NCBI GenBank assembly: GCA_016935195.1
Contig: JAFGRL010000017.1
Location: 1-64,000, forward strand
Origin: Sedimentisphaerales bacterium
Lineage (GTDB): Bacteria; Planctomycetota; Phycisphaerae; Sedimentisphaerales; Anaerobacaceae
Direction: 5' to 3'
Length of the DNA: 64,000 nt
Part shown: piece by piece, positions 9,843-20,734 of the stretch
Layout of the letters: the number at the start of each line of letters is the position of its first letter
Position numbering within the stretch: the first letter of the stretch is position 1
The notes under the pieces: generated by a model
What the model saw: the letters and a program-made list of their open reading frames with translations, nothing else
Told to the model about the DNA's origin: nothing
Databases searched by the model: none
Translations under genes and position numbers: made by a program

Positions 9843-11252
9843 TTAAAGAGTCCATCCCTGGCGATACTGGCGGTGCAAATATTCGTTCGCTTCGGGGACA
9901 TTTGTAACTTTCATATTTGCACCGTCCCAATACAATTTTTCACCAGCCAAAATCGCAACATTGCCCAAAAGAACCACCTCTGTCAAAGGCCCTGCATAAT
10001 CAAAATTGGAACCTGCCGGTTCGCCGCCTTTGCAGGCCTGGATCCAATTACGCCAGTGACCTTGCTCGATCCTCGGAATCGTCTTGGCAGGGCGCTCGTA
10101 CTGCTGCATCTTTGCCTCGGGTATCAATCGCGGATGTTCACCATAGCAGCCGCACATTATTTTCCCCTTGTCTCCTATAAACAGCACACCTCCGTCATCT
10201 CCGCCCATTCTTCGGCCTGGCTCTAATTCCTCCGGTCTTGGCGGTATAAGCCCACCATCGTACCAAGTCATTTTCACAGCCGGCATATCCTGCCGTGCAG
10301 GAAATTCATAATGTATAATAGATGCAAGAGGATATGTCTCATCAATGCCCCGGTATTCCGGAGCTACCATTGGGTCTGTGCGCAGACACATTTTTGCGTA
10401 AGTTGCCTCAATACTGGTTGGATGTCCAAGTTTCATCGCCCAAAAAACAGGGTCTATAATATGACAGGCCATATCGCCCAGAGAGCCGGTTCCGAAATCT
10501 CGCCATGCTCGCCAGTTAAACGGCAAATAAACCGGATTGTAAGGTCTGTACGGTGCCGGGCCAAGCCATAAATCCCAGTCAAGGGTAGCCGGAACCGGCG
10601 GCGTTTCTTTCGGCCTGTCTATCCCCTGTCTCCAGGTAGGCCTGTTTGTCCAGACCTGCACCTGGCGAACAGGCCCGATAGCACCGGCCCAAATCCACTC
10701 GCATATAAGCCTTATGCCTTCACCGGAATGGCCTTGAATGCCCATCTGTGTGGCAACTTTGGCCTGCCTTGCTGCTTCGGTAAGTTTCCGGGCTTCGGAA
10801 ATACAATATGTCAACGGCTTTTCACAATAGACGTGCTTACCCATTTTGATTGCTGCCATTGCAACTACAGCGTGATTGTGGTCGGGCGTAGCCACAATGA
10901 CTGCATCGATATCCTTTTGCTTTTCAAGCATCCTGCGAAAATCACGATATTTTTTTGCCTTTGGATACTTGTTGAAAACTTCTGCCGCATATTTCTCATC
11001 AACGTCGCACAGTGCTACGATGTTCTCATCACCTATGCGGCGGATATCATTCCTGCCCATACCGCCTATGCCGACTCCTGCTACGTTGAGTTTTTCGCTC
11101 GGCGGCTTATATCCCGGACCTCCTAACACATGCCTTGGGACTATTGTAAATGCAGCGGCAGCTGCCGCACCTCCCAAAAAATCCCTCCGTGAAATACCCC
11201 TTCTCTTATCTTTGTTGACTTCTTCCAGACTTTCATTCTCCATGTTGACCAC
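9843..11252 (-). CDS. Gfo/Idh/MocA family oxidoreductase with Tat signal (copy 3)
   Basis: [65 protein letters not shown]. Confidence 0.93.
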   Translation of the reverse strand: MVNMENESLEEVNKDKRRGISRRDFLGGAAAAAAFTIVPRHVLGGPGYKPPSEKLNVAGVGIGGMGRNDIRRIGDENIVALCDVDEKYAAEVFNKYPKAKKYRDFRRMLEKQKDIDAVIVATPDHNHAVVAMAAIKMGKHVYCEKPLTYCISEARKLTEAARQAKVATQMGIQGHSGEGIRLICEWIWAGAIGPVRQVQVWTNRPTWRQGIDRPKETPPVPATLDWDLWLGPAPYRPYNPVYLPFNWRAWRDFGTGSLGDMACHIIDPVFWAMKLGHPTSIEATYAKMCLRTDPMVAPEYRGIDETYPLASIIHYEFPARQDMPAVKMTWYDGGLIPPRPEELEPGRRMGGDDGGVLFIGDKGKIMCGCYGEHPRLIPEAKMQQYERPAKTIPRIEQGHWRNWIQACKGGEPAGSNFDYAGPLTEVVLLGNVAILAGEKLYWDGANMKVTNVPEANEYLHRQYRQGWTL

Positions 11253-11309
11253 CTCTAACTTATCTTATTTTCTCTGTTAGTAAAATTTTTTTGTTAAATA
11301 CCTTTGTTC

Positions 11310-12893
11310 CTATTGTTCAACCAGCCATATATTGCGGTACTGTACCTTATCTCCATGGTCCTGCAGATACAGGCCGCCACGGGCAACTTCATTTTTACCC
11401 ATACCTCCTCCGGTTGGTTTTGGGATTTCGATGTTGTCGTGTATCTTTACGCCGTTATGTAAAACCGCCATTTTGGCATTGCTTACTTTGCTGCCGCTTT
11501 TATCAAAACTCGGCGCATAGAAAGTTATGTCATAACTCTGCCACTGCATCGGGGGAGCACACATATTCACTGCCGGTGTTGCAACCTTATAGACTCCTCC
11601 GCATTCGTTGTCTTTGCTTTCCAGGCCGTAACTATCAAGTACCTGTATCTCATATCTGCCCTGAGGGTAAACGCCGCTGTTGCCACGGTGCTGCTTGTCG
11701 GATTCGGGCATAAAGGGCGTTCGAAATTCAATGTGCAGTTTACAGTCTCCAAACTCTTTTTTAGAAATAATTGAACCTGCGCCTGGCCTAATTTCCATTG
11801 CACCATCATCTGTCAGATTCCAGAGTACCACATCCCGCTGTTTGTCAATATTCAACGGAATCCAGTTTATCTGTGTTGTATCCTTCTGTTCCGGACCGAA
11901 GGCGATACCTAAAAGTTCACTGGCATTTTTGCCGGCTTGACTGTACGGACCTGTAACCTCCCAGACAGTCAGGTAGCCATCATTTCTTTCAAGATACTGT
12001 CGAGTGCCGGGATTTTGTGATGACTCCTTCGCTAAATCCGGATCCTGCTCAGCAATGTTGTTGAGGCTTTTACCTTTTATACTCGTAAATCGCACGCATA
12101 ATCCCCATTCTTTTTCAAAATTGGTGATCTTAAATAAAAGCTCGTTGGAACCTTTATTCAATGTCGCTTTTACCTTGTCCTGATTTCGCTTAAGAGGCCT
12201 TTGAAGATTTTTAGTATGAAGTAACCGGCCGTTCAGCCAGACTTTTACACCATCATCGCTGCCTAATTGCATTTGAACTTCCTGGTTTTCTTCAGACCAT
12301 ATTCTACTGCGAAGGTAAGCGGCGCAATTTTCAGTCGGCATAAGCTGCTCAAGTGCAATAAATCCTCGTGTTCCACCCGGATGCTTCCACTGGCTAAAAT
12401 CGGTTCCATCAAACAACATCACAACACCTGCCGGTTTCTTCAGTCCCAAAGTAGGTGAAAAACGAACAACTCGCTGCATTCTGAAAGTTCCGCCTTTACT
12501 GTTTTCGAAGGTGCCCTTGAATATACCCCCTTCGATGGTCGCAATCCATTTGCTGCCATTATAATCACCGCCTTTAGCCTGGCCGGCTAAACGCACTGCC
12601 AAACCTTCCAGTTGGCCCTGTAACACTGCTATTGGCGGTTTAGACTCATCAAATTCCCCTAGAATGTTTGCCCTGTATTTGCCATTGCCGAGGGCTATAA
12701 CCTGCGCGGCCAACGACTGTTCTTGACCGTCCTGATGTTTACAGATCCCTTTCCAGTCTCCCATAAAACGGTCAACGCCGTTATCATCTGCTTTGGCCAT
12801 TTGAAGCATTTCGCACCTTGCTGTGTTTGTTGTAAAGGCAAATGCTATCAAAAGCGCCACGAAAACTTTTTTGAAACTTTTATTTTTAGTCAT
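11310..12893 (-). CDS. secreted DUF1080-domain protein with additional N-terminal region
   Basis: 527 aa, signal peptide; C-term WNLTDDGAMEIRPGAGSIISKKEFGDCKLHIEFRTPFMP...NSGVYPQGRYEIQVLDSYG; middle FDGTDFSQWKHPGG. Confidence 0.85.
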   Translation of the reverse strand: MTKNKSFKKVFVALLIAFAFTTNTARCEMLQMAKADDNGVDRFMGDWKGICKHQDGQEQSLAAQVIALGNGKYRANILGEFDESKPPIAVLQGQLEGLAVRLAGQAKGGDYNGSKWIATIEGGIFKGTFENSKGGTFRMQRVVRFSPTLGLKKPAGVVMLFDGTDFSQWKHPGGTRGFIALEQLMPTENCAAYLRSRIWSEENQEVQMQLGSDDGVKVWLNGRLLHTKNLQRPLKRNQDKVKATLNKGSNELLFKITNFEKEWGLCVRFTSIKGKSLNNIAEQDPDLAKESSQNPGTRQYLERNDGYLTVWEVTGPYSQAGKNASELLGIAFGPEQKDTTQINWIPLNIDKQRDVVLWNLTDDGAMEIRPGAGSIISKKEFGDCKLHIEFRTPFMPESDKQHRGNSGVYPQGRYEIQVLDSYGLESKDNECGGVYKVATPAVNMCAPPMQWQSYDITFYAPSFDKSGSKVSNAKMAVLHNGVKIHDNIEIPKPTGGGMGKNEVARGGLYLQDHGDKVQYRNIWLVEQ

Positions 12894-12979
12894 CTTGTAT
12901 TTCCAAAACCTTAAATTGGTCAGTCAACTTGTTAAGGCATCCTTTCTGTCATTTCACGCCTTGATTTGTTTTTGGTACA

Positions 12980-13978
12980 TTATACTATCTTCTCAAAGGC
13001 CGCATCAAATGCAAGCTTTGACGGCTTAAAATCTATTTTCCTGACAAACTCGCAGGCTTCTTTGGCACCGGCCTGGCGGTCCATTCCGCTGTCCTCCCAC
13101 TCGACCGATAAAGGCCCATCGTAACCTATCCTGTTTAGAGCCCTGATAATCTCCTCGAAATTCACGCCACCGTGGCCAAGAGACCGAAAGTCCCAGCCTC
13201 TCCCGGCTTGGCCAAAATTAAGATGGGAACCTAAAATCCCTGTTCTACCGTTTAATTGCAGTGCAGCATCTTTCATATGAACATGATAAATTCTGTCTGG
13301 AAACTCATTGATAAACTGGGCAGGGTCAATCATCTGCCAGAACAGATGGCTCGGGTCAAAATTAAAGCCGAAGGTCTTTCGATTACCTACCGCCTCAAGT
13401 GCACGCCTTGCCGTTACTATATCAAAGGCTATTTCTGTCGGGTGCACTTCAAGGGCAAATTTCACGCCGCATTGGTCAAATACATCAAGGATAGGATTCC
13501 ACATCTTCGCAAAGTAAGCGAAACCGGCTTCAATCATCTCATCGGTTACAGGCGGAAAGCTGTATAACATATGCCATATTGATGAACCTGTGAAGCCGTT
13601 GACCACCTTCAAGCCAAGATTCTTCGCAGCCCGAGCAGTATTTTTCACTGTTTCAACGGCCCATTGCCGTTTCTTTTGGGCATCGCCTGCACACTCGGCA
13701 GGTGCAAACGCATCCGACCGGCTGTCATTGTTCGGGTCGCAAACCAATTGACCTGCCAAGTGACAGCTAATAGCAAAAATCTTAAGATTATTCTTGCCCA
13801 AAATCTCCAATTGTTTCGCAGTATATCCTTTGTCTGTTGCAGCCTTGTCAACGTCCATATGGTCGCCCCAGCAGGCCAACTCAAGTCCGTCATAGCCCCA
13901 GCCCGCTGCCTTTTTCGCCAGCTCTTCCAAAGGCAAATCAGCCCACTGGCCGGTAAAAAGTGTTACAGGTCTTGCCAT
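12980..13978 (-). CDS. sugar phosphate isomerase/epimerase (AP-endonuclease-2-type TIM barrel)
   Basis: 332 aa; [60 protein letters not shown] motifs. Confidence 0.88.
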   Translation of the reverse strand: MARPVTLFTGQWADLPLEELAKKAAGWGYDGLELACWGDHMDVDKAATDKGYTAKQLEILGKNNLKIFAISCHLAGQLVCDPNNDSRSDAFAPAECAGDAQKKRQWAVETVKNTARAAKNLGLKVVNGFTGSSIWHMLYSFPPVTDEMIEAGFAYFAKMWNPILDVFDQCGVKFALEVHPTEIAFDIVTARRALEAVGNRKTFGFNFDPSHLFWQMIDPAQFINEFPDRIYHVHMKDAALQLNGRTGILGSHLNFGQAGRGWDFRSLGHGGVNFEEIIRALNRIGYDGPLSVEWEDSGMDRQAGAKEACEFVRKIDFKPSKLAFDAAFEKIV

Positions 13979-14024
13979 TTTGTAATCTCCTTTTTTGCGG
14001 AAGTTAATAAAAGTCCTTGCCGGC

Positions 14025-15194
14025 TCATCTTTTCATTGCAGTCCACTTCTGCCTGCTGTGAGCACTTGCCAGGACTGTTTCAATAAACAACATTCCACGA
14101 AGGCCATCGTTAACATCGGGGAAATCCGTCATCAATTTGTCAGGCTTGCTGCCCTCTAATTTGGCACGCAGCGTATCGGCGAAGTTACAATATATATTCG
14201 CAAAAGCCTCGAAAAAAGCCTCCGGATGGCCCGGCGGCAGACGGGTTGCCCGAGCTGCTGCCGTGCTTTTAGTGGCAACGTAATCATTGCCTCTCCGCCA
14301 AACTTGGACGGGACCGCCCAGCTCCCTTACATACAAATAGTTAGGATGCTCCTGGTGCCATTCAAGCCCTTTTTTTGCCCCGTAAATCCAAATAGCAAGG
14401 TCATTCTCATGGCCAATGGAAACCTGGCTGGCGTGCAATATCCCTCTGGCTCCATTATCAAAACGCACAAGGCAATTACAATCGTCATCTACACGCCGAC
14501 CTTTAACAAAGGTTGTAAGCTCGGCACATATATGAGTAATCTTCAAACCTGTAATATATTCAGCTAAATTTTCTGCGTGTGAACCTATGTCACCAACACA
14601 GCCTGCTCCGCTCTGTTTAGGGTCGGTCCTCCAGGCGGCCTGCTGCTGACCCGTTCTTTCCAGAGGTGTAGCCAGCCAGTCCTGCGGATATTGAACCACA
14701 ATCTTGCGAATCTCTCCCAGCTCTTTCTTAATGACTAAATCACGCGCCAGCTTAACCATAGGATAGCCGGTATAATTATGCATCAACCCAAAAACTAAAC
14801 TCTTGCTTTTAACAAGTTTTTGCAGTGTCTTCGCTTGCCTGACGTTAAATGTCATTGGCTTTTCACACATCACATTAAAGCCCGCTTTAAGAAAATCTCT
14901 TGCGATAGGAAAGTGCCAGTTATTCGGCGTAGTTACAGAAACAAAATCAATCCTTTCTCCTACAGGTAATTTAAGTTCTTCCTTAATCATCTCTTTGTAA
15001 TTGTTGTAAACTCGCCTGCGATTTAGAAGAAGCTGCCTGGCCATCTGTTGGGATTTACGTGGTTCGATATCAAAGGCACCTGCCACAAGTTCGATTTTGG
15101 CGTCAAGACGTGCTGCTTTTCTGTGAACTTCACCGATAAATGCTCCGGGTCCGCCGCCCACCATCCCCATTTTCAATTTGCGTTTAAGTTTCAT
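14025..15194 (-). CDS. Gfo/Idh/MocA family oxidoreductase (cytoplasmic, fourth copy)
   Basis: [20 protein letters not shown] Rossmann; [15 protein letters not shown]; no Tat signal. Confidence 0.9.
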   Translation of the reverse strand: MKLKRKLKMGMVGGGPGAFIGEVHRKAARLDAKIELVAGAFDIEPRKSQQMARQLLLNRRRVYNNYKEMIKEELKLPVGERIDFVSVTTPNNWHFPIARDFLKAGFNVMCEKPMTFNVRQAKTLQKLVKSKSLVFGLMHNYTGYPMVKLARDLVIKKELGEIRKIVVQYPQDWLATPLERTGQQQAAWRTDPKQSGAGCVGDIGSHAENLAEYITGLKITHICAELTTFVKGRRVDDDCNCLVRFDNGARGILHASQVSIGHENDLAIWIYGAKKGLEWHQEHPNYLYVRELGGPVQVWRRGNDYVATKSTAAARATRLPPGHPEAFFEAFANIYCNFADTLRAKLEGSKPDKLMTDFPDVNDGLRGMLFIETVLASAHSRQKWTAMKR

Positions 15195-15313
15195 TTATAC
15201 CACCTTTCATTCAAAGCTCCAAATATAAAAAAGCGGCTGTCAATATAAGCTTTCTCCAAAGTAATGTCAAGACAGCAAAAAGAATTGAGCACCTCTGCCA
15301 CCCAAATCCGATT

Positions 15314-16465
15314 TTACCTGGCTGAGGCGATTTGGCATGCCATATCACAGTAAAGCCGGACCCTTTCGACAGTCGTCTCGGGCGTAATGGGGCTGCCAAG
15401 ACTCATTATGAATCGGCTGCTGTTTCGCCGACCCGCAGCAATTTGCCTTGCAATCTCCTCCCGCAATTGCTCTTCGCTGCCGTCTTGTAAAACGCCGATA
15501 GCATCAAGATTGCCAAGCACAGCACATTGTCCCTGGACTTTTGCAGCAACATCTTCGATGTCAATTTCAAAGCCTTTCTTGCTCTCTTCAAGAGAAATCG
15601 CATCGGCACCGATGCTAAGTATGTGTTCCCACTTGCCTGCAGGATTGCCGCAGTAATAGTAAATGCTTTCTAAGCCCAGCGTGCGAATCTCTTCAACCAG
15701 TTTCCTGACAAATGGAACGTTAAGCGATGCAAAGGCATCAGGGCTAATCATATCTGTCAGGCATTCTTCTATCCAAATCCCCTGCGCACCAAGAGCTGCG
15801 GCTTTATGAACCTGATTTGTACCTAAGGCAAGATATCTTCGGCAGGCATATTTTACCAAATCAGCTCGCGATGCAATCATAGTCATCATACCTTCAAAAC
15901 CCCACAGACCATAACAGCTCCACAGCGGTGATGAAATCTGGCAGAGAGGGTAAAGCTGGCCGCCAAATTCCGCTAACAATGCCGATGCTAAGTCGCATTT
16001 TCCTGATTCCAGGAACTTTTCTTTATCAAACCTTGAAACATCACTAATCAACTCATCGATTTCATCTGTTGTTTTCGGAATATGCTCAGGCTTAACTGAT
16101 TCCAAGTGCCCACCTGCGGACCAGCCACCTACTTTAGGTTTGGATAGTTTTTGCTGTCGCACTGTGCTTTTATCAACTAACAACACTTTATCATCATTTG
16201 CAGTTGTCTGTATATTTAGATTTCCCTGATCTTTGGTGCTGTAGAAATCCCGAAGGCTGAGCCAGTCCTGTCCAATTTTATTTATTGCATCACGATGCCA
16301 TAATATTTGTTTCTCGAGGTTAGGTTCTTGCCTATACCACCAGGGATAGTCGGTCAACTGCTCCCAGTGGTCACGTATAAAAATGCCCTCGTAAGGAATA
16401 ACTACAGGAATCTCACGCGTTCCATCTTTTGAAAACGCAGCCTTAATTTTATCTCTTCCAGTCAT
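15314..16465 (-). CDS. uroporphyrinogen decarboxylase (URO-D)-family protein, probably catabolic/methyltransferase-type
   Basis: 383 aa from MTGRDKIKAAF (supplied ORF extends to 16579 but that N-term looks spurious); YYYCGNPAGKWEHILSIGADAISLEESKKGFEIDI and VLGNLDAIGVLQDGSEEQL motifs. Confidence 0.8.
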   Translation of the reverse strand: MTGRDKIKAAFSKDGTREIPVVIPYEGIFIRDHWEQLTDYPWWYRQEPNLEKQILWHRDAINKIGQDWLSLRDFYSTKDQGNLNIQTTANDDKVLLVDKSTVRQQKLSKPKVGGWSAGGHLESVKPEHIPKTTDEIDELISDVSRFDKEKFLESGKCDLASALLAEFGGQLYPLCQISSPLWSCYGLWGFEGMMTMIASRADLVKYACRRYLALGTNQVHKAAALGAQGIWIEECLTDMISPDAFASLNVPFVRKLVEEIRTLGLESIYYYCGNPAGKWEHILSIGADAISLEESKKGFEIDIEDVAAKVQGQCAVLGNLDAIGVLQDGSEEQLREEIARQIAAGRRNSSRFIMSLGSPITPETTVERVRLYCDMACQIASAR

Positions 16466-16611
16466 CTTTGCTACCTTTCTGCCGAACCTGATAAGATAAT
16501 GTCCAAAGCTTAGTACTACAGCGCAAGTTACAGTTTTGCTACTGGCGATAACATACTGGTATGTAAACAAATACGCCAATTTATATTAAATATCAAAATG
16601 CAAATATCAAA

Positions 16612-16647
16612 ATTAACCCCTAAGGGGTTACCTCCTAAGGGGTTAAT
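16612..16647. terminator. strong inverted repeat between uvrD-like and UROD-family genes, possible terminator
   Basis: ATTAACCCCT-AAGGGGTTACCTCCTA-AGGGGTTAAT perfect 10-bp arms, with an alternative nested palindrome TAACCCCTAAGGGGTTA; T-rich flanks on both strands. Confidence 0.5.
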
Positions 16648-16765
16648 TTTTAATATTTGGTTTTTATCCGTAAAAGCGTGTTTTACACTAAGTTGCGCCA
16701 TAGTATTATGCACGTATTTTTACACTGTTGTTCCATCACAAACAACGCCAGCTTGGGTTGATATT

Positions 16766-18889
16766 TTAATGACCTGGCATTTTTGTGAGTCTGGCGAATT
16801 TGACCATCAGGCTTTTTTCCTGTCCTTTGTTAAATCTGACAGTCACCACACTGTTTTGCCCCATATCAACAAAATTTTTTACCACGCCGGGGCCGAAAGA
16901 TTTGTGAATCACTACCTGGCCTGCACGATAATGCGGGAGTTCATTATCTGCAATTTTGCTATCATCGGTGCTTTGCTCTTCTGCCGGCTGGGGCTCTATT
17001 GCCAGTTCATAGATAAACTGCGACGGCATCGTTCTGAGCTGCTGGCCCCGTATAGTTCGGTAGCGCGTGCAGCTTATACATAACGCATTTTTTGCCCGCG
17101 TCATACCTACAAAGAGAAGCCTGCGTTCTTCTTCCATCTCATCCTCATCGTCATAACTTCTCTCGTGCGGCAGCAGGCCGTCCTCTGTCCCTACTATAAA
17201 CACATTCTCAAATTCGAGCCCTTTTGCTGAATGCAGCGTCATAAGTGCCACCCTGCCGCTCGAAGGGTCATACACATCCACATCGCTAAAGAGTGATATC
17301 TGCTGAAGATAATCAACCAGAGACGGGCTTTCTGCGCTTTTATCATATTGCGCCGCCGAATTAATAAGTTCAGAAACGTTCTCTAAGGCACTTTCACCCT
17401 CAAAACCTGCATCTTTGAGCGATTTTTCCAGGCCCGATTCAGCAAATATGCTCTCTGTCAAAGATGCAACTCTGCCGGTACTTCGTTTCCTGAATTTCTC
17501 TATCATCCTCACAAACTGCTCAACTTTCGCCTTTGGGTTCTTTGATAAAGATTCAATATTTTCTATACGCTTTAAGGCATCAAAGAAGCTAATCGGGTGC
17601 GATGCACCATATCCGGCAATCCTTTCAATAGTCGTTTTGCCGATACCACGAGCCGGTGTGTTGATTATCCGAAGCAGAGCAATCTCATCGTCCGGATTTA
17701 CCAGAATCTTCAGATATGCAATCAAATCTCGAATCTCTTTTCTGTTATAGAATTCCACACCTCTGACAATCTGGTACGGCATATTAGCTTTTATAAAAGC
17801 CTCCTCCAGTGCCCGGCTTTGTGCATTGATGCGATAGAAAACCGCTATTTCATTTAATTGAACATCTTCGGCCTCCCGCAGCCGTTTTATCTGTTCGACA
17901 ACCGACTCAGCTTCGGCAGCTTCATCTTCAAAAACGTTAACCATAATGTCAGGGCCTAAACCTCTGGTAGGTATTAATCTTTTTTGTCTTCTATTTTGAT
18001 TAAATGAAATAAGTTTATCAGCTGCTTCGAGTATATTTGCAGCACTGCGGAAGTTCTCCTCAAGCCTTACAACCTTAGCATCGGGCCAGTCCTTTTCGAA
18101 AGCTAATATGTTCCGGATATCCGCACCTCGCCAGCGGTAAATAGACTGGTCGGGGTCACCTGTCACACAAATGTTATTGTGGGCCGAAACAAGTGCCCTG
18201 GTAATTCTATACTGCGAATGGTTTGTGTCTTGATATTCGTCGACAAGCAGAAATCTAAATCGCCTTGATAATTCTTCGCAAACCTTCGGATGTCTTTCCA
18301 ACAAAAAAGCAGCTTTCATTAAAAGGTCATCAAAGTCCATAGCATTGTGCTCTGTTAAAATCCCCTGGTATCTCTGGTAAATCCGCACCAGCCTTTTAGA
18401 GAAAAAATCATCAGCCTGGACATTGAAAGTCTCAACGTCGATAAGATTATTCTTCAGTGCCGATATCGCATTGAGCATTCGAGCAGGAGGAAAATTGCTC
18501 GTCTCTAACTCGCAATCTTTTACAGCCTGCTTGATGCATTTGCGTTGGTCTGCCGTATCGTAAATACTGAAACTATTCTTTACCTGTGCTTTAGCTGCAT
18601 ACTGACGCAGAATTCTAACACATAGAGAATGAAATGTGCTGATGTGTGAACCTGCCGTACAACCCAGTGCGGTTACCCGCTGGCGCATCTCGTCAGCTGC
18701 CTTATTCGTAAAAGTAATCGCACAGATATTCTGTGGACGAATCCCTGAGTCAATAAGCGATGCTATTCGATGTGTGATTACGCGGGTTTTGCCGCTTCCA
18801 GGACCGGCCAAAACAAGCATCGGTCCATCAATATGAAAAACAGCCTTTCTTTGGGATGGTGTTAGCTGGTCGTAGAGGCTTCTATGCAT
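16766..18889 (-). CDS. pcrA: UvrD/PcrA-type ATP-dependent DNA helicase
   Basis: LTPSQRKAVFHIDGPMLVLAGPGSGKTRVITHRIA, LLVDEYQDTNHSQY, VTGDPDQSIYRWRGADI, LMTLHSAKGLEFENVFIVG. Confidence 0.95.
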   Translation of the reverse strand: MHRSLYDQLTPSQRKAVFHIDGPMLVLAGPGSGKTRVITHRIASLIDSGIRPQNICAITFTNKAADEMRQRVTALGCTAGSHISTFHSLCVRILRQYAAKAQVKNSFSIYDTADQRKCIKQAVKDCELETSNFPPARMLNAISALKNNLIDVETFNVQADDFFSKRLVRIYQRYQGILTEHNAMDFDDLLMKAAFLLERHPKVCEELSRRFRFLLVDEYQDTNHSQYRITRALVSAHNNICVTGDPDQSIYRWRGADIRNILAFEKDWPDAKVVRLEENFRSAANILEAADKLISFNQNRRQKRLIPTRGLGPDIMVNVFEDEAAEAESVVEQIKRLREAEDVQLNEIAVFYRINAQSRALEEAFIKANMPYQIVRGVEFYNRKEIRDLIAYLKILVNPDDEIALLRIINTPARGIGKTTIERIAGYGASHPISFFDALKRIENIESLSKNPKAKVEQFVRMIEKFRKRSTGRVASLTESIFAESGLEKSLKDAGFEGESALENVSELINSAAQYDKSAESPSLVDYLQQISLFSDVDVYDPSSGRVALMTLHSAKGLEFENVFIVGTEDGLLPHERSYDDEDEMEEERRLLFVGMTRAKNALCISCTRYRTIRGQQLRTMPSQFIYELAIEPQPAEEQSTDDSKIADNELPHYRAGQVVIHKSFGPGVVKNFVDMGQNSVVTVRFNKGQEKSLMVKFARLTKMPGH

Positions 18890-18910
18890 GACAAATGCTG
18901 AATCTGTACA

Positions 18911-20668
18911 TCATTTAGATTTTTCTGACTCTTCCAATAATTTGCGTTCCTGCTGTTCCAATTGTTCGGCAAGCTTGGGCCTTTCGAGTCTTATCCTGCC
19001 AAGTAAATTACGCCTTAGATTTGGCGGATACTGCCAGTCTTCAAGAAAATCCACAAGCGCAAAGTATCTTAACAATTTAATATCAGGAAGGTCAATCCTT
19101 TGATCATCAGAATACATCGATTGATAGTGCCTGTACACTTCTTTAGCCAATTTTTCTCTGCCGAATGCCTCGTCATCATCATGCATGGCATATCTGAAGT
19201 AACTCTCTCGAAACAGCATTGTCACCATCTCCTTGGCGTCGTATATATGCATACTCTTTAGTTCATCTATCAAGCGGTTCCTGGCAAATTGTACTAATGA
19301 GACATTATATTCTTTCCGCGGGTACATTTTGCGAAGCTGGTTGAAGATTTTAAGTGCCTGGGGCTGTAAGCCGCCCTGGTAAAACACAAGCACTGCATTT
19401 ATCAGCATACTGCGATGGCCATTGGTAAGTGACTCGTAAACGCCTTGTCTCGCTATATCTTTATATTTATTGAGAATTGCAAGCATCGCCTCATTATAGG
19501 TTACGAACATCCTCAAATCAGGTCGCAGGAATATTTCGTCGCTGGTCGCTGGCGACTCGTTGCTCGACTCGGCGGTCACAGGCTTGTAGATGTATATCTT
19601 TCCGTGCCTAAAGAGGTTCTGCAGGCTGTGTGCCACAATTCTGTCTGTGTTGGTTTCGTCGATAGAGTATTCTTTTTTGCCTGCAACCTCTAATCCCTTC
19701 ACTGCCCAGTAAATTGCGTGGCTGTCGGGATGGCGCCAATCCAGCGACAAATGCTTATTCGGATCGGTCCAGTCGATGGGCCCGTACTTGTGATTTAAAT
19801 CGTTCATCAAAGCCGGCTCGAGCTTCCAAACATTGCGAAGCTGATAAGCCTTTGCGAAAGTGTCGAATTTCTCTAATGCTTTGCTGCCGCGAAAATTGTC
19901 GATTACCTTAAAAGCCGTCGGCTTAAACCTGCCGGGCTTTTGCCTCAAAGCCAAATATTTGCTCACTAACTTGTCATCGATGCCAAAGCTCTCATCAGCC
20001 GAAGCCAGTGCCTCAATTAACGAAGCTACGTTCGAATCTTTGATGATTTCCTCAAGTTTGGCAGGTGCTTTGGTAAGAGCCTCAAAATACTCTTTATTCG
20101 CCGGCCCAAGCAGAGGCTCTATTGCCAGGGCTAACTGCAATTTATAATACTTATGTGTATCATCTGTAACTGCTCCTATCTTGCTCTGGAATATCCAGGC
20201 AAGCTGGCGATAAAGCAAAATACTATTGGGATTGAGAGGAATCCCCCTGTCGCGCAAAAGCTCATAGCCGTTCTTGACCCATCTCCATCGCTGCTGTGGC
20301 TGAGATGCCGGCATCGCTACAGAGATATTGTAAGCCATATTCCAGGAGTGAAACTCCCATACCTTTGCAAAACGAGGCTGCAGGAACGTAATCCATTCTG
20401 CGAGCTGCTTGGCATCAAAAAACTGCCCCTTATTCTTGAGCTCGTCGGCACGGATCCACAGCACATCAACAACAAGCCCCCGGAAAGCTCCCATCGCAAC
20501 TGTAGCAAATGCCAATGAAGGCGGAGCATTCTCGAGCGGCTCATTTGCCACTAACTTCATCTTATGACGCTGAGAATTTATATAATCAAGCTGACTGGCC
20601 GCAACAATAAGCAGGCCCGCTGCAACAACAATACATACGCACAAGATTAAAACGTCTCTATAACTCAT
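18911..20668 (-). CDS. membrane-anchored TPR-like hypothetical protein
   Basis: 585 aa, single N-terminal TM then helical-repeat-like sequence (WITFLQPRFAKVWEFHSWNMAYNISV). Confidence 0.7.
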   Translation of the reverse strand: MSYRDVLILCVCIVVAAGLLIVAASQLDYINSQRHKMKLVANEPLENAPPSLAFATVAMGAFRGLVVDVLWIRADELKNKGQFFDAKQLAEWITFLQPRFAKVWEFHSWNMAYNISVAMPASQPQQRWRWVKNGYELLRDRGIPLNPNSILLYRQLAWIFQSKIGAVTDDTHKYYKLQLALAIEPLLGPANKEYFEALTKAPAKLEEIIKDSNVASLIEALASADESFGIDDKLVSKYLALRQKPGRFKPTAFKVIDNFRGSKALEKFDTFAKAYQLRNVWKLEPALMNDLNHKYGPIDWTDPNKHLSLDWRHPDSHAIYWAVKGLEVAGKKEYSIDETNTDRIVAHSLQNLFRHGKIYIYKPVTAESSNESPATSDEIFLRPDLRMFVTYNEAMLAILNKYKDIARQGVYESLTNGHRSMLINAVLVFYQGGLQPQALKIFNQLRKMYPRKEYNVSLVQFARNRLIDELKSMHIYDAKEMVTMLFRESYFRYAMHDDDEAFGREKLAKEVYRHYQSMYSDDQRIDLPDIKLLRYFALVDFLEDWQYPPNLRRNLLGRIRLERPKLAEQLEQQERKLLEESEKSK

Positions 20669-20734
20669 AATATATTGTCTATCCTCAGCTACCCCGTATT
20701 AAATCCGCACCGTATCGTAAACAAGCTCAAAAAA

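Noticed and set aside
15314-16579. Possible hemE (heme biosynthesis) assignment for the URO-D family protein
   Set aside because: Sequence features and the sugar-catabolic context fit the broader URO-D/methyltransferase-like family rather than true HemE.
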